The notes beneath the pieces were generated by a model. That model did not search any database and was not told the DNA's origin. It worked only from the letters and a program-made list of their open reading frames with translations. From Sphingomonadaceae bacterium (GTDB taxonomy: Bacteria; Pseudomonadota; Alphaproteobacteria; Sphingomonadales; Sphingomonadaceae): a DNA stretch of 64,000 nt. Positions within the stretch are counted from its first letter, which is position 1, and each line of letters begins with the position of its first letter. Where the stretch lies: positions 19,287 to 83,286 of the forward strand of contig JAJTEF010000004.1 of assembly GCA_021300355.1 (NCBI GenBank), written 5' to 3'. A program made the position numbers and the translations under genes. Of the stretch, positions 1-8,692 are shown piece by piece.

Positions 1-1251
1 ATGGCACAGACCGGCATGGTCGCTATCCCTGAAACCAATAGCGGCGATAGCGCGTGGATTTTGACCGCATCGGCACTCGTGCTGATGATGACGCTTCCTG
101 GCCTTGCGCTTTTTTACGGCGGATTGGTCCGCGCCAAAAACTTCTTATCGGTCCTCGTTCAATGCGGCGCGATTGCCGCTATTGCCTCGGTCATCTGGAT
201 TGTCATTGGCTACAGCCTCGCCTTTTCCGTGGGCGGCAACGGCTTCATTGGCTCGCTTGAAAATGTCATGTTCAATGGCTTGCTCGATTCTGTCCGTGAG
301 GGGCAGACAACCGGCGAGCTTGCCTTTGCGCTGTTCCAGATGACATTTGCCATCATCACCCCTGCCCTGATCGTCGGTGCATGGGTTGAACGCGCCCGCT
401 TTGGCTGGGTGGTGGCGTTCAGCGCCTTATGGTCGCTGTTGATTTATGTTCCCGTGACCCGCTGGGTTTGGGGCAGCGGCTTTCTGGCCGACCAGGGCGT
501 CATCGATTTCGCCGGCGGCATTGTTGTGCACACCACGGCTGGTATTTCAGCGCTGGTTGTTGCGCTCATGCTTGGAAAGCGCATTGGCTTTCCCAGAACG
601 CTTATGCTCCCGCATAGCCCCGCACTCACGGTAGCCGGTGCCGGCCTGCTCTGGGTCGGCTGGTTTGGTTTCAACGGCGGATCGGCTTTGGCCGCAAATG
701 ACGCTGCCGCCAGCGCGATTATCAACACCCATGTCGGGGCTTCAGTGGCAGCGATTGTCTGGTTGATGATTGAACGTATCAAGGTCGGCAAAGCCACCGC
801 AGTCGGCTTTGCAACGGGTGCAGTCGCTGGCCTTGCGACGATCACACCGGCAGCAGGGGTGATCGGCCCCGGCGGCGCAATAATTCTCGGCATATTGGCA
901 GGCGTCGTCTGCTTCTGGTTTGTTGGCCTTGTCAAAGGCACGCTGAAAATCGATGACTCGCTCGACGTTTTTGCCGTCCACGGTATCGGCGGGATACTTG
1001 GTTCCGTCCTGCTGGCGGTCTTTGCAAGTGAGGCGCTTGGCGGCGCTGGCTATGCCGAAGGTGCGGGAATGGCATCGCAATTGTGGGTTCAGGTGACGGC
1101 CGTGGCCATCGTCGGCGCCTATTCCGCCGTGGTGACCCTCATCATCGGCTATCTGGTGTCGATGGTCGTACCGATGCGTGTCAGCGAAGATCAGGAGCGC
1201 GATGGGCTTGATATTTCAAGCCACGGCGAACGCGCTTGGGATTTGGATTAA
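1..1251 (+). CDS. amtB: Ammonium transporter, Amt family (5' end outside window)
   Basis: Inner-membrane channel for ammonium/ammonia uptake. The visible 416 residues contain the Amt core: the N-terminal stretch LALFYGGLVRAKN, the FNGGSALAAND segment, and the HGIGGILGS region with one of the pore histidines. About 11 hydrophobic helices follow one another, ending in a polar cytoplasmic tail (SEDQERDGLDISSHGERAWDLD-like), where PII proteins normally dock. The ATG at base 1 encodes MAQTG, which looks like the end of a cleaved signal peptide (…A-M-A-Q) rather than a true start, so the gene probably begins upstream of the window. A partner glnK, if present, would also lie upstream. The gene ends convergently towards the next one, with a hairpin between them. 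Confidence 0.95.
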   Translation: MAQTGMVAIPETNSGDSAWILTASALVLMMTLPGLALFYGGLVRAKNFLSVLVQCGAIAAIASVIWIVIGYSLAFSVGGNGFIGSLENVMFNGLLDSVREGQTTGELAFALFQMTFAIITPALIVGAWVERARFGWVVAFSALWSLLIYVPVTRWVWGSGFLADQGVIDFAGGIVVHTTAGISALVVALMLGKRIGFPRTLMLPHSPALTVAGAGLLWVGWFGFNGGSALAANDAAASAIINTHVGASVAAIVWLMIERIKVGKATAVGFATGAVAGLATITPAAGVIGPGGAIILGILAGVVCFWFVGLVKGTLKIDDSLDVFAVHGIGGILGSVLLAVFASEALGGAGYAEGAGMASQLWVQVTAVAIVGAYSAVVTLIIGYLVSMVVPMRVSEDQERDGLDISSHGERAWDLD

Positions 1252-1322
1252 GCCGCCGCTGACTTGGCCTAATGCATCAGCGCATATGGGCTGACCGGCT
1301 TCGGCAACGTAATGCTACATAG

Positions 1323-1359
1323 CCCTTGATCGCGTTGCTACGCGACCAAGGGCAATTTC
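1323..1359. terminator. Hairpin between convergent genes, likely bidirectional terminator
   Basis: Arms CCCTTGATCGCG (1323-1334) and CGCGACCAAGGG (1341-1352) pair over 12 bp with one mismatch/wobble and a 6-base loop. A T-rich run follows. It lies in the 128-bp gap between the convergent amtB and flavin oxidoreductase genes. Confidence 0.5.
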
Positions 1360-1379
1360 TTGTAAATGTAAACTTAGGG

Positions 1380-2789
1380 TCAATCGCCCGTCAGGATGCG
1401 GTCCATCAACTGCTGCACAGTTGGGACGAAACCGTTCGAATAGAACGGATCCTTACCGAACAGATAAGCGCTGTGCCCTGCGAACATCAGGTTTTCGTCG
1501 ATAGGCGCGCCGTGCGCAATATTCTGCAATGCCTTTTGAATGCAGAAGCTGCGCGGATCAGCGAGACGACCCGTCGAATTATTGTCATGGTCTTTCCACG
1601 ACGAAAATCCGCAATGCGACAGACAGCCCATGCAGTCCTTCTGATCCTTGCGAATGACTTCGCCCGACGGCGGCGTCACAAAGACCAAGGTGCTGTCTGG
1701 CGTCTTCAAGGCGACAGTAAACCCGCGTGCATCCCATTCGCGTGCCTTCATCAGGTCCGCAGGCTTCACCCAGAAATTCTTGCCCTTCACGCCGACATCC
1801 AGCTGCGCGGTGTGGTCCGCATCGGCGGCCTGCACATAGGCAATCTGGCGTTCTGAACGGGCCTGCAACTCAAGCAGGAACGGATTGATGACCGCGCTTG
1901 AATAGAAACCTGTTGGCGAAAACTGATGCAACAGCACGCCGTCTTCAGGAATTTTCGTTAGCGCGTCTTTCCAACCCTGTGGAATGGGGCTTTCTTGCGT
2001 CAGCAATGGCCGCGTACCGAGTTGGAATGCGATTTGCCCAAGCTCTGGATTATCAATCCAGTTGTTCCAGTCGCGCAAGAACCACACGCCGCCCGCCATG
2101 ACGATGGGCACGTCGTCCGAAATGCCTTCGGCGCGCATGACATCACGCAGCGCCTTTACGCGCGGATAGGGATCCTCGGGGCTGCGCGGATCTTCCGCGT
2201 TGGAAAGCCCGTTATGGCCACCGGCCAACCATGGATCTTCGTAAACCACTGCGCCCAACCATTCGGGCACCTTGTGATAGGCGCGTTTCCACAATGCACG
2301 GAATGCACGCGCGGAGCTGACGATAGGCAGATAATATACGCCATATTGCGCCGCAATTTCGGAAAGCTTGTAAGGCATGCCCGCGCCGCATGTGACGCCA
2401 GTGACCATCCCCTTGGTCGCTTCCAATATGCCGTGCAAAATGCGCTGCGATCCGCCCATTTCCCAAAGCACGTTGATATTGATGGCGCCTTTGCCATTGG
2501 CCATTTCATGCGCCAGGCGAACCTGCGCGATGCCGCCACGGATGCCGTATTCCACCAGCTCTTCATGGCGTTCTGCGCGTGTTTTCCCGTGGAAAACCTG
2601 CGGGATCATCTCGCCATTTTCATCATAGCTGTCGGCATTCACCGCTGACACAGTGCCAATGCCACCGGCGGCAGCCCATGCGCCAGAACTTGCGTGATTG
2701 GTAGCGGCAACGCCCTTGCCACCTTCGACCAAAGGCCAAACTTCGCGGCCACCATAGATAATGGGCTTCAGACCCTTGAACACAACCAC
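1380..2789 (-). CDS. NAD(P)H-dependent flavin oxidoreductase, nitronate monooxygenase-like
   Basis: A 469-residue member of the nitronate monooxygenase/2-nitropropane dioxygenase-like TIM-barrel FMN family. The N-terminus has GLKPIIYGGREVWPLVEGGKG, then a glycine-rich AAGGIGTVSAVNADSYDENG stretch. A VTGVTCGAGMPYKL strand and the phosphate-binding VIMAGGVWFLRDW and FQLGTRPLLTQES segments follow. It is longer than classic Ncd2 enzymes (about 320-370 residues); the extra C-terminus carries CMGCLSHCGFSSW and further cysteines of unknown role. The start is a GTG (2787-2789) preceded by AGGGGTT; a second GTG six bases further in is also possible. The natural substrate cannot be told from sequence. 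Confidence 0.8.
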   Translation of the reverse strand: MVVFKGLKPIIYGGREVWPLVEGGKGVAATNHASSGAWAAAGGIGTVSAVNADSYDENGEMIPQVFHGKTRAERHEELVEYGIRGGIAQVRLAHEMANGKGAININVLWEMGGSQRILHGILEATKGMVTGVTCGAGMPYKLSEIAAQYGVYYLPIVSSARAFRALWKRAYHKVPEWLGAVVYEDPWLAGGHNGLSNAEDPRSPEDPYPRVKALRDVMRAEGISDDVPIVMAGGVWFLRDWNNWIDNPELGQIAFQLGTRPLLTQESPIPQGWKDALTKIPEDGVLLHQFSPTGFYSSAVINPFLLELQARSERQIAYVQAADADHTAQLDVGVKGKNFWVKPADLMKAREWDARGFTVALKTPDSTLVFVTPPSGEVIRKDQKDCMGCLSHCGFSSWKDHDNNSTGRLADPRSFCIQKALQNIAHGAPIDENLMFAGHSAYLFGKDPFYSNGFVPTVQQLMDRILTGD

Positions 2790-2857
2790 AACCCCTAAAT
2801 ATTTATCTCAAAAGCGCCGTTCAGCGCGCTTCCCTGATGGCGCGCTATCGCAATTAT

Positions 2858-4006
2858 CTAGCTTTGTCGCGCAAAATCGGCACGTTTCATGGCGGAACCA
2901 TATAGCTGCCGATATCGCGCAAACATTGTCTCCTCATCATATAGTGCGCAGGCCAGATTGCGGTTGGCGCTGCCCAGTTTTTCCCGAAGTCCGGCATCAT
3001 TTGCCAGCTCGCTAATGGCTTGCGCCAAAGATGCCTCATCGGTGCGCGGGATGATGAACGGACGGTTTTCGCGTGCGACGATATTTTTTACGTCGCCAAC
3101 GTCGGTAGATACCACCGGAAGGGCGCTCGTCATCGCCTCCAATAGTGAGATTGGATATTGCTCGCTATCCGACGACAACGCAAAAATATCGAACAGGCGA
3201 ATATAGCGCGCCGGGTCACGTAAGAAGCCGGGCATCATCATACGGTCTGATATGCCAAGCCGCTCTGCCTCTGCCGTGATGGCATCACGCTCTGGCCCAT
3301 CGCCCACAATCGCGAGCCGGACATTTGGCCCTGCCGCCGCAACCGCGCGCACAAGCCGCGGAAGATTTTTGCCGGTACGCAGCCCTGCGATCGTGCCGAC
3401 CACAATCTCTCCATTGCGTTTCTGAAAACCTGGAAAAGATCCGCGCTGCGGCCGCCGGTTAAAATGTTCGGTATCGATGCCATTGGGGAAACGACAAATC
3501 TTGTCCAGCGGCTGATGCCATATGGTTCGGGCGATATGCTCAAGCGTTTTCGAAGGAACGACCAGCGCATTGCAACGCTGCAAGGCAATCGTGCGAAACC
3601 AGTTGCGCCGCTTTTTCAGCCGGTCGATTTCGTCATCGTTGAACCCGTCTTCATGGTGGATCAATGGCGGCAAGTTCATGCTGCGCGTAAACAATGTATG
3701 CGCCATCACCCCATCCATCGCACCCCAATTATATGTCAAAACGAGATGGAATTTTTTCATATATTGGGCGAGCTGACGATAGCGGCCAATGGCGGGCATC
3801 CCTTTCAGCGAGGGCGCCGCATCTTTCGGGAACGTGACCTTCACGCGCCGGTCAATCGCGTCGGCCGCGCCAAAGGCATCATCAACCGCCGATAAAACGC
3901 TATGTTCGGCCTGATCGCCAAAATGGTTCATAAGGCGAACCGTGCGCGATTCCTGACCGCCAAGGTTAAAGCTGCTGTGCAAATGGAGGATGCGGACCGC
4001 CGCCAT
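2858..4006 (-). CDS. Glycosyltransferase, GT4 family
   Basis: A GT-B fold glycosyltransferase of about 382 residues. The N-terminus MAAVRILHLHSSFNLGGQES is the typical acceptor-domain start with a GG loop. The C-terminal half has VVGTIAGLRTGKNLPRLV, LAIVGDGPERD and the E-x7-E donor-sugar motif region around SDSEQYPISLLEAMTSALPVV. The ATG at 4004-4006 is chosen because AAGGAAAGG lies just upstream; an ATG 21 bases further out is less likely. It is divergent from selO with only about 37 bp between starts. The sugar and acceptor are unknown; no other polysaccharide gene is adjacent. Confidence 0.85.
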   Translation of the reverse strand: MAAVRILHLHSSFNLGGQESRTVRLMNHFGDQAEHSVLSAVDDAFGAADAIDRRVKVTFPKDAAPSLKGMPAIGRYRQLAQYMKKFHLVLTYNWGAMDGVMAHTLFTRSMNLPPLIHHEDGFNDDEIDRLKKRRNWFRTIALQRCNALVVPSKTLEHIARTIWHQPLDKICRFPNGIDTEHFNRRPQRGSFPGFQKRNGEIVVGTIAGLRTGKNLPRLVRAVAAAGPNVRLAIVGDGPERDAITAEAERLGISDRMMMPGFLRDPARYIRLFDIFALSSDSEQYPISLLEAMTSALPVVSTDVGDVKNIVARENRPFIIPRTDEASLAQAISELANDAGLREKLGSANRNLACALYDEETMFARYRQLYGSAMKRADFARQS

Positions 4007-4043
4007 ACTTGCCTTTCCTTCTCGCACCGCCCAGATGCTTTGA

Positions 4044-5432
4044 ATGATTATCGAACCTGTGCACTCTCCCTACCGTCCTGATCCACAAATCGCCAGTCTG
4101 GGCGAAAAAATTGGTGATCCCGTGCGCGCGGCAAACTTTCCCGAGACGACATTGCGTTTTCGCAACGACCGTTGGGCGGCAACTGTTGGGCTGGATGGAT
4201 ATGACGACGCGGCGTGGATCCGCCATTTCGGGCGTTTTGAACCGCTCCCCGATAATATGCCCGAGCCTTTGGCGCTTAGGTATCATGGCCACCAGTTCCG
4301 CGTGTACAATCCGGAGATTGGCGATGGACGGGGATTTCTGTTCGCGCAGCTGCGTGACGGCTATGACCGGCTGCTTGACCTTGGGACTAAAGGTTCTGGC
4401 ACCACCCCGTACAGCCGGCGCGGCGACGGAAGGCTGACCCTGAAAGGTGGTGTGCGTGAGATATTGGCCACCGAAATGCTGGAGGCGCTTGGGGTCAACA
4501 CCTCCAAAACATTCTCGCTGATTGAAACCGGCGAAGAATTGATCCGCGGGGATGAGCCCTCGCCCACCAGATCCGCCGTCATGGTGCGGCTCAGCCATAG
4601 CCATATACGCTTCGGGACGTTCCAACGCATCGCGGCGGAGGGCAATGAAGCGCTGATGCACAAGCTCATCCATTATTGCCTCGAACATCTCTACTGCGCC
4701 GAGGTTTCCGACAACCCCGCGGCACAGTTGTTGGGGCTCGCGGTCGATCGCGTGGCCGACCTTGCCGGGTCGTACATGGTCGCAGGCTTCGTCCACGGCG
4801 TGCTCAACACCGACAATATTAACATCACGGGCGAAAGCTTTGACTATGGCCCGTGGCGTTTCACCGAAAAATGGGACCCAAGCTTTACGGCAGCCTATTT
4901 CGACCAATCCGGACTTTATGCGTTCGGCCGACAAGCCGAAGCATTGCATTGGAACCTTGGGCAACTCGCGGTTGCATTGCGATTGGTGTCGGACGCACCG
5001 CCGCTGATTGCCGCACTAGAACGCTTTCCCGACCTGTATCAACAATCGGTCATTCGCCGGTTTTTATGGCGACTGGGCGTTGTGTCGAAGGGCGCAGACG
5101 AGGATAAGCGCCTTGTCGAAGCCGCCGAACGCGCGATGGTCCGCGATCAAATCCCCATCGCCGCATTTTTCCACGGCTACAGAGGTGGAAAGACAGGCGC
5201 ATTCGCAACGAAGGGGCCAGACCAAGCCGCATTTGAAGACATCTTGCGCGGTTATGCGCCAGTGAATGCATCGGACGATTATTGGGCAAGCAACCCCGTC
5301 TGCGCGATGTTGATCGATGAGGTCGAGATGATTTGGGACGCCATTGCCCAAAAGGATGACTGGCAGCCTTTATATCGAAAACTGGCGCATATTCAGGACT
5401 TAGGCCAAGCTCTAAAACATAACGGCCAATAG
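4044..5432 (+). CDS. selO: Protein adenylyltransferase SelO (YdiU family)
   Basis: A pseudokinase-fold enzyme of 462 residues, the usual bacterial length. The family is known to AMPylate Ser/Thr/Tyr of proteins, linked in E. coli to redox stress. Family signatures are easy to see: RYHGHQF, the LDLGTKGSGTTPYSRRGDGR nucleotide-binding stretch, LKGGVREIL, HSHIRFGTF, and the metal/catalytic region GFVHGVLNTDNINI…FDYGPW. Bacterial proteins of this family lack the terminal selenocysteine, and none is visible here. The gene stands alone, divergent from the glycosyltransferase. Confidence 0.93.
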   Translation: MIIEPVHSPYRPDPQIASLGEKIGDPVRAANFPETTLRFRNDRWAATVGLDGYDDAAWIRHFGRFEPLPDNMPEPLALRYHGHQFRVYNPEIGDGRGFLFAQLRDGYDRLLDLGTKGSGTTPYSRRGDGRLTLKGGVREILATEMLEALGVNTSKTFSLIETGEELIRGDEPSPTRSAVMVRLSHSHIRFGTFQRIAAEGNEALMHKLIHYCLEHLYCAEVSDNPAAQLLGLAVDRVADLAGSYMVAGFVHGVLNTDNINITGESFDYGPWRFTEKWDPSFTAAYFDQSGLYAFGRQAEALHWNLGQLAVALRLVSDAPPLIAALERFPDLYQQSVIRRFLWRLGVVSKGADEDKRLVEAAERAMVRDQIPIAAFFHGYRGGKTGAFATKGPDQAAFEDILRGYAPVNASDDYWASNPVCAMLIDEVEMIWDAIAQKDDWQPLYRKLAHIQDLGQALKHNGQ

Positions 5433-5504
5433 CCGATGGTAACTGCGTTGGTCTCGCGCGCGAAACGGGTAAGCTGCGGCGACGAGCCAAGGTACCGCTT
5501 AAAA

Positions 5505-5516
5505 ATCGGCACCGAT
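5505..5516. promoter_or_regulatory. Palindrome ATCGG-CA-CCGAT upstream of the sulfur operon
   Basis: A perfect 5+5 bp inverted repeat with a 2-base spacer lies 70 bp before the cobA start, in the 154-bp selO-cobA gap. It could be an operator for a sulfur regulator. No regulator gene is near it and a chance palindrome of this size is possible. Confidence 0.25.
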
Positions 5517-5586
5517 AAAGTTCTTCTAACCCATGGCCAACTAATCCTGTTTTGAAGCTTGGACGGCGGCCGTCCATTTTGGCGCC

Positions 5587-6354
5587 ATGGAAAAAGCACG
5601 AGTCTATTTGGTGGGCGCTGGCCCCGGTGACCCCGACCTGCTGACGGTGAAGGCTGCGCGGTTGATCGCGTCGGCCGACGTCGTTGTGCATGATGGCCTT
5701 GTCGACGCCGCGATTATGGCGCTTATTAGCCCGTCCGCACGCCTGATTTCAGTCGCAAAAAGCCGGTCGCGCCATTCAGTCCCGCAGGATGGCATTAACG
5801 ACATTCTGGTGCGTGAGGCGCAGGTTGGCCGGATCGTTGTCCGGTTAAAGGGTGGCGATCCGTTTATTTTTGGACGCGGTGGCGAAGAAGCCGAAGCCTG
5901 CCGTGATGCAGGAATAGATGTTGAGGTTGTACCCGGCATCTCTGCGGCCATGGGCGGCGCTGCGGCCACTATGCTGCCACTCACGCACCGCGATGCCTCC
6001 AGCGCCGTCACCTTCGTCGCTGGCCAGTGCAAGGGCCTGACCGACCAGAATTGGGCTGGCCTTGCCGGTAAGGGTCGCACGCTGGTCATTTACATGGGCG
6101 TTGCGACCGCAGCGGATATTACCGAAAAGCTGATTTCCGACGGCTTGTCGCCCGATACACCCGTTGCGGTGCTCGAACGCGCGACGCGGCCCGATGCGCG
6201 CGCGATGCAAACGATCCTCACCGATTTGGGCGACATGATTAAACGTGAAGACGTCCAATCGCCTGCGATCATCGTTGTCGGCGACGTTGTCCTCAAATCC
6301 GATGCCGAAAACCGGCTCAAACATTTTGCCAAACAGGCGGAGAAAATTGCGTGA
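5587..6354 (+). CDS. cobA: Uroporphyrinogen-III C-methyltransferase
   Basis: SAM-dependent methylation of uroporphyrinogen III to precorrin-2, the first step to siroheme, the cofactor needed by the sulfite reductase encoded two genes on. The protein has 255 residues, the normal size for single-domain SUMT. Motifs: VYLVGAGPGDPDLLT at residues 6-20, VVRLKGGDPFIFGRGGEE, VVPGISAAMGGAA and LPLTHRD. There is no fused CysG oxidase/ferrochelatase domain, so those steps must be encoded elsewhere. It is the first gene of the operon; its stop overlaps the GTG of the next gene. It could serve cobalamin synthesis as well, but the context argues for siroheme. Confidence 0.93.
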   Translation: MEKARVYLVGAGPGDPDLLTVKAARLIASADVVVHDGLVDAAIMALISPSARLISVAKSRSRHSVPQDGINDILVREAQVGRIVVRLKGGDPFIFGRGGEEAEACRDAGIDVEVVPGISAAMGGAAATMLPLTHRDASSAVTFVAGQCKGLTDQNWAGLAGKGRTLVIYMGVATAADITEKLISDGLSPDTPVAVLERATRPDARAMQTILTDLGDMIKREDVQSPAIIVVGDVVLKSDAENRLKHFAKQAEKIA

Positions 6355-6647
6355 AGTTACTTACTGGAAATGAATTGCGCTCTGGCGCTGTGACCTGGTG
6401 GACGGGCAGCGGCTGGTCGCTCCATGTTGAAGATGCGGTTGATGTCGGTGAACATGGCGAAGCCGTGCTGCATGCCGAGGAAGGCGCACGCCGTGTGAAC
6501 GCGCCCTACATCATCGACGCGGTTGCAACACCCCAAGGCCCCCGCCCCGCGCATATCAAGGACAGGGTCCGTGCGCTTGGGCCAACGGTGCGGCCAGACC
6601 TTACATTAAAACCCGCTGACCCAGCGGCAGGCGACTGGATAATCTGA
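6351..6647 (+). CDS. DUF2849 protein of the sulfite reductase operon
   Basis: A 98-residue cytoplasmic protein beginning at a GTG that overlaps the cobA stop by four bases. The sequence (VTWWTGSGWSLHVEDAVDVG near the start, TLKPADPAAGDWII at the end) fits the DUF2849 family. From knowledge of the family it is found between siroheme methyltransferase and sulfite reductase genes in alphaproteobacteria. No catalytic motif is visible. A helper role for sulfite reductase is plausible by context only. Confidence 0.8.
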   Translation: MKLLTGNELRSGAVTWWTGSGWSLHVEDAVDVGEHGEAVLHAEEGARRVNAPYIIDAVATPQGPRPAHIKDRVRALGPTVRPDLTLKPADPAAGDWII

Positions 6648-6648
6648 T

Positions 6649-8277
6649 ATGTATAAATATGACCATTTCGACCAATCGATCGTCGATGCGCGCGTTGCCG
6701 AATTTCGTGATCAGGTAAACCGGCGTATCGCGGGTGAGATTACGGAAGACCAGTTCAAGCCATTGCGGCTGATGAACGGTCTGTATCTGCAACTGCACGC
6801 CTATATGCTGCGCGTTGCCATCCCCTATGGCACGCTCGACAGCCGGCAGATGCGGATGCTTGCGCATATCGCGCGCAAATATGACCGCGATTATGGCCAT
6901 TTCACAACGCGCCAGAATATCCAATATAACTGGATCAAGCTTGAGGAATGCCCGGATTTACTCGCAGAACTGGCAACGGTTGAAATGCATGCCATTCAAA
7001 CGAGCGGCAATTGCATTCGCAACATTTCGTCGGACCAATATGCAGGGGCGGCGGCGGATGAAGTGGCTGATCCGCGTCCATGGGCAGAATTGCTGCGCCA
7101 ATGGTCCACATTCCATCCAGAATTCAGCTATTTGCCGCGCAAGTTCAAGATTGCGGTCATCGCATCCCCCGAAGATCGTGCCGCCATGCGCTTGCATGAC
7201 ATCGGGCTAGAGCTTGTGCGTCATAACGGCGAATTGGGTGCGCGCGTATTCGTAGGTGGCGGCATGGGCCGTACACCAATGATTGCGCCAGAGATCAATC
7301 CGTTCGTTAAAGCCGACGACCTGCTGAGCTACATCGAAGCCTGCTTGCGCGTGTACAATCGCTACGGCCGCCGCGACAATATCTACAAGGCGCGTATCAA
7401 GATACTCGTCCACGAAATTGGCGCAGACGAATATCGCCGTCAGGTTGCGGAAGAATTCGCCCATGTCAAAACGCTGGGCATCGATCCGCCATTGGCAGAG
7501 CTGGAACGCATCAGCGCCTTCTTTGCACCGCCTGCATTTGATGCAGCAGACGTAGAACCCGATCGCAGCGACCCCGATTTCGCGGTTTGGCTCGATCAGA
7601 ATGTGAAGCCACACAAACAAGCGGGTTACGCAATCGTTAACATCAGCCTGAAGCCCATTGGCGGTATTCCGGGTGATGCCACATCGGCGCAAATCGATGT
7701 GATGGCTGACCTTGCCGAGCAATATGGCTTTGACGAATTGCGCGTCACCCATGCACAGAACATCGTCCTGCCACATGTGGCCAAACGGGATCTGCACGCG
7801 GTGTGGCAAGCATTGCGCGAAGCCGATTTGGCAAATGCCAATCTTGACCTGATCAGCGATATCATCGCCTGCCCCGGTCTCGATTATTGCAGCCTTGCCA
7901 ACGCCCGTTCGATCCCCGTCGCACAGAAAATTGCGACGCGCTTTGCCGATATGGACCGGCAACGCGATTTGGGCGAGCTGAAGCTTAAAATCTCCGGCTG
8001 CATCAATGCCTGCGGACATCACCATGCGGGTCATATCGGCATATTGGGTGTCGACCGGAAGGGTGTTGAAAATTATCAGCTGACCTTCGGCGGCTCTGGC
8101 GCGGAAGACGTTAGCATCGGGAAAATCATTGGCCCCGGCTTTGATGAAGACGGCGTTGTCGACGCGGTCGAGAAAGCTACCGAAGTCTACAAGACGCTGC
8201 GTGAAGGCGATGAACGTTTCATCGACACATATCGCCGTGTCGGCCTCGAACCATTTAAGGAGGCGATCTATGGTTGA
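6649..8277 (+). CDS. cysI: Sulfite reductase hemoprotein (nitrite/sulfite reductase family)
   Basis: Six-electron reduction of sulfite to sulfide using siroheme coupled to a [4Fe-4S] cluster. The protein has 542 residues with two repeated ferredoxin-like and heme-binding halves. The cluster/siroheme cysteines are Cys408 and Cys414 (ACPGLDYC, C-x5-C) and Cys451 and Cys455 (GCINACGHHHAG, C-x3-C). N-terminal features include GHFTTRQNIQYNWI, which carries substrate-binding arginine. Nitrite is a possible alternative substrate, but cysH and DUF934 next door point to assimilatory sulfite reduction. No cysJ flavoprotein is present, so the electron donor is unknown. Confidence 0.93.
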   Translation: MYKYDHFDQSIVDARVAEFRDQVNRRIAGEITEDQFKPLRLMNGLYLQLHAYMLRVAIPYGTLDSRQMRMLAHIARKYDRDYGHFTTRQNIQYNWIKLEECPDLLAELATVEMHAIQTSGNCIRNISSDQYAGAAADEVADPRPWAELLRQWSTFHPEFSYLPRKFKIAVIASPEDRAAMRLHDIGLELVRHNGELGARVFVGGGMGRTPMIAPEINPFVKADDLLSYIEACLRVYNRYGRRDNIYKARIKILVHEIGADEYRRQVAEEFAHVKTLGIDPPLAELERISAFFAPPAFDAADVEPDRSDPDFAVWLDQNVKPHKQAGYAIVNISLKPIGGIPGDATSAQIDVMADLAEQYGFDELRVTHAQNIVLPHVAKRDLHAVWQALREADLANANLDLISDIIACPGLDYCSLANARSIPVAQKIATRFADMDRQRDLGELKLKISGCINACGHHHAGHIGILGVDRKGVENYQLTFGGSGAEDVSIGKIIGPGFDEDGVVDAVEKATEVYKTLREGDERFIDTYRRVGLEPFKEAIYG

Positions 8278-8692
8278 GTTTCGCTATCGCACCGATGAAG
8301 TCACTGAACAGCCATCGGTTACGCTCGATGCCTTTTTGGACCAGTCGAACGCAACCGCAGTCCGGCTGGAACCCGATGATGATGCACGCGCACTGATCCC
8401 GTTTCTGGATCGGCTCACGCTTATCGAAGTTGCCTTCCCAAAATATCGTGACGGGCGCGGCTACAGTTCCGCGCGCATCTTGCGTGAAGCGGGTTACACC
8501 GGCGAACTGCGCGCACAAGGCGATGTTCTGGTCGACCAAATTGCGTTCATGCGGCGCTGTGGCTTTGACAGCTTTGCACCCGAAGCGTCGTTAAATCCCG
8601 AAGCCATCGCGCGCGCGCTTTCGACCTATGACCAATTTTACCAAAAGGCCGCGGACGCCGCGGTTCCGGTTTGGAAGCTACGGCATGGGTGA
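8270..8692 (+). CDS. DUF934 protein of the sulfate assimilation operon
   Basis: A 140-residue protein of the DUF934 family. It contains the family-like stretch IEVAFPKYRDGRGYSSARIL and then LREAGYTGELRAQGDVLVDQ. The start at 8270 is fixed by AAGGAGG at 8257-8263 and lies inside the end of cysI (8-base overlap). Its own stop lies inside cysH. In proteobacteria this family co-occurs with cysI and cysH and is often labelled a putative oxidoreductase or electron-transfer helper. No cofactor motif is obvious, so the biochemical role is unproven. Confidence 0.85.
   Translation: MVEFRYRTDEVTEQPSVTLDAFLDQSNATAVRLEPDDDARALIPFLDRLTLIEVAFPKYRDGRGYSSARILREAGYTGELRAQGDVLVDQIAFMRRCGFDSFAPEASLNPEAIARALSTYDQFYQKAADAAVPVWKLRHG

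Noticed and set aside
1..3. ATG at base 1 as the real amtB start
   Set aside because: The encoded MAQTG looks like a signal peptidase site, and Amt proteins usually have a leader before it; the frame is open to the window edge.
3966..4964. Open frame of 332 codons on the minus strand
   Set aside because: Antisense to selO, whose family motifs are unmistakable.
5433..5586. SAM-type riboswitch before the sulfur operon
   Set aside because: The conserved SAM-II or SAM-I cores could not be recognised; only a short palindrome is seen.
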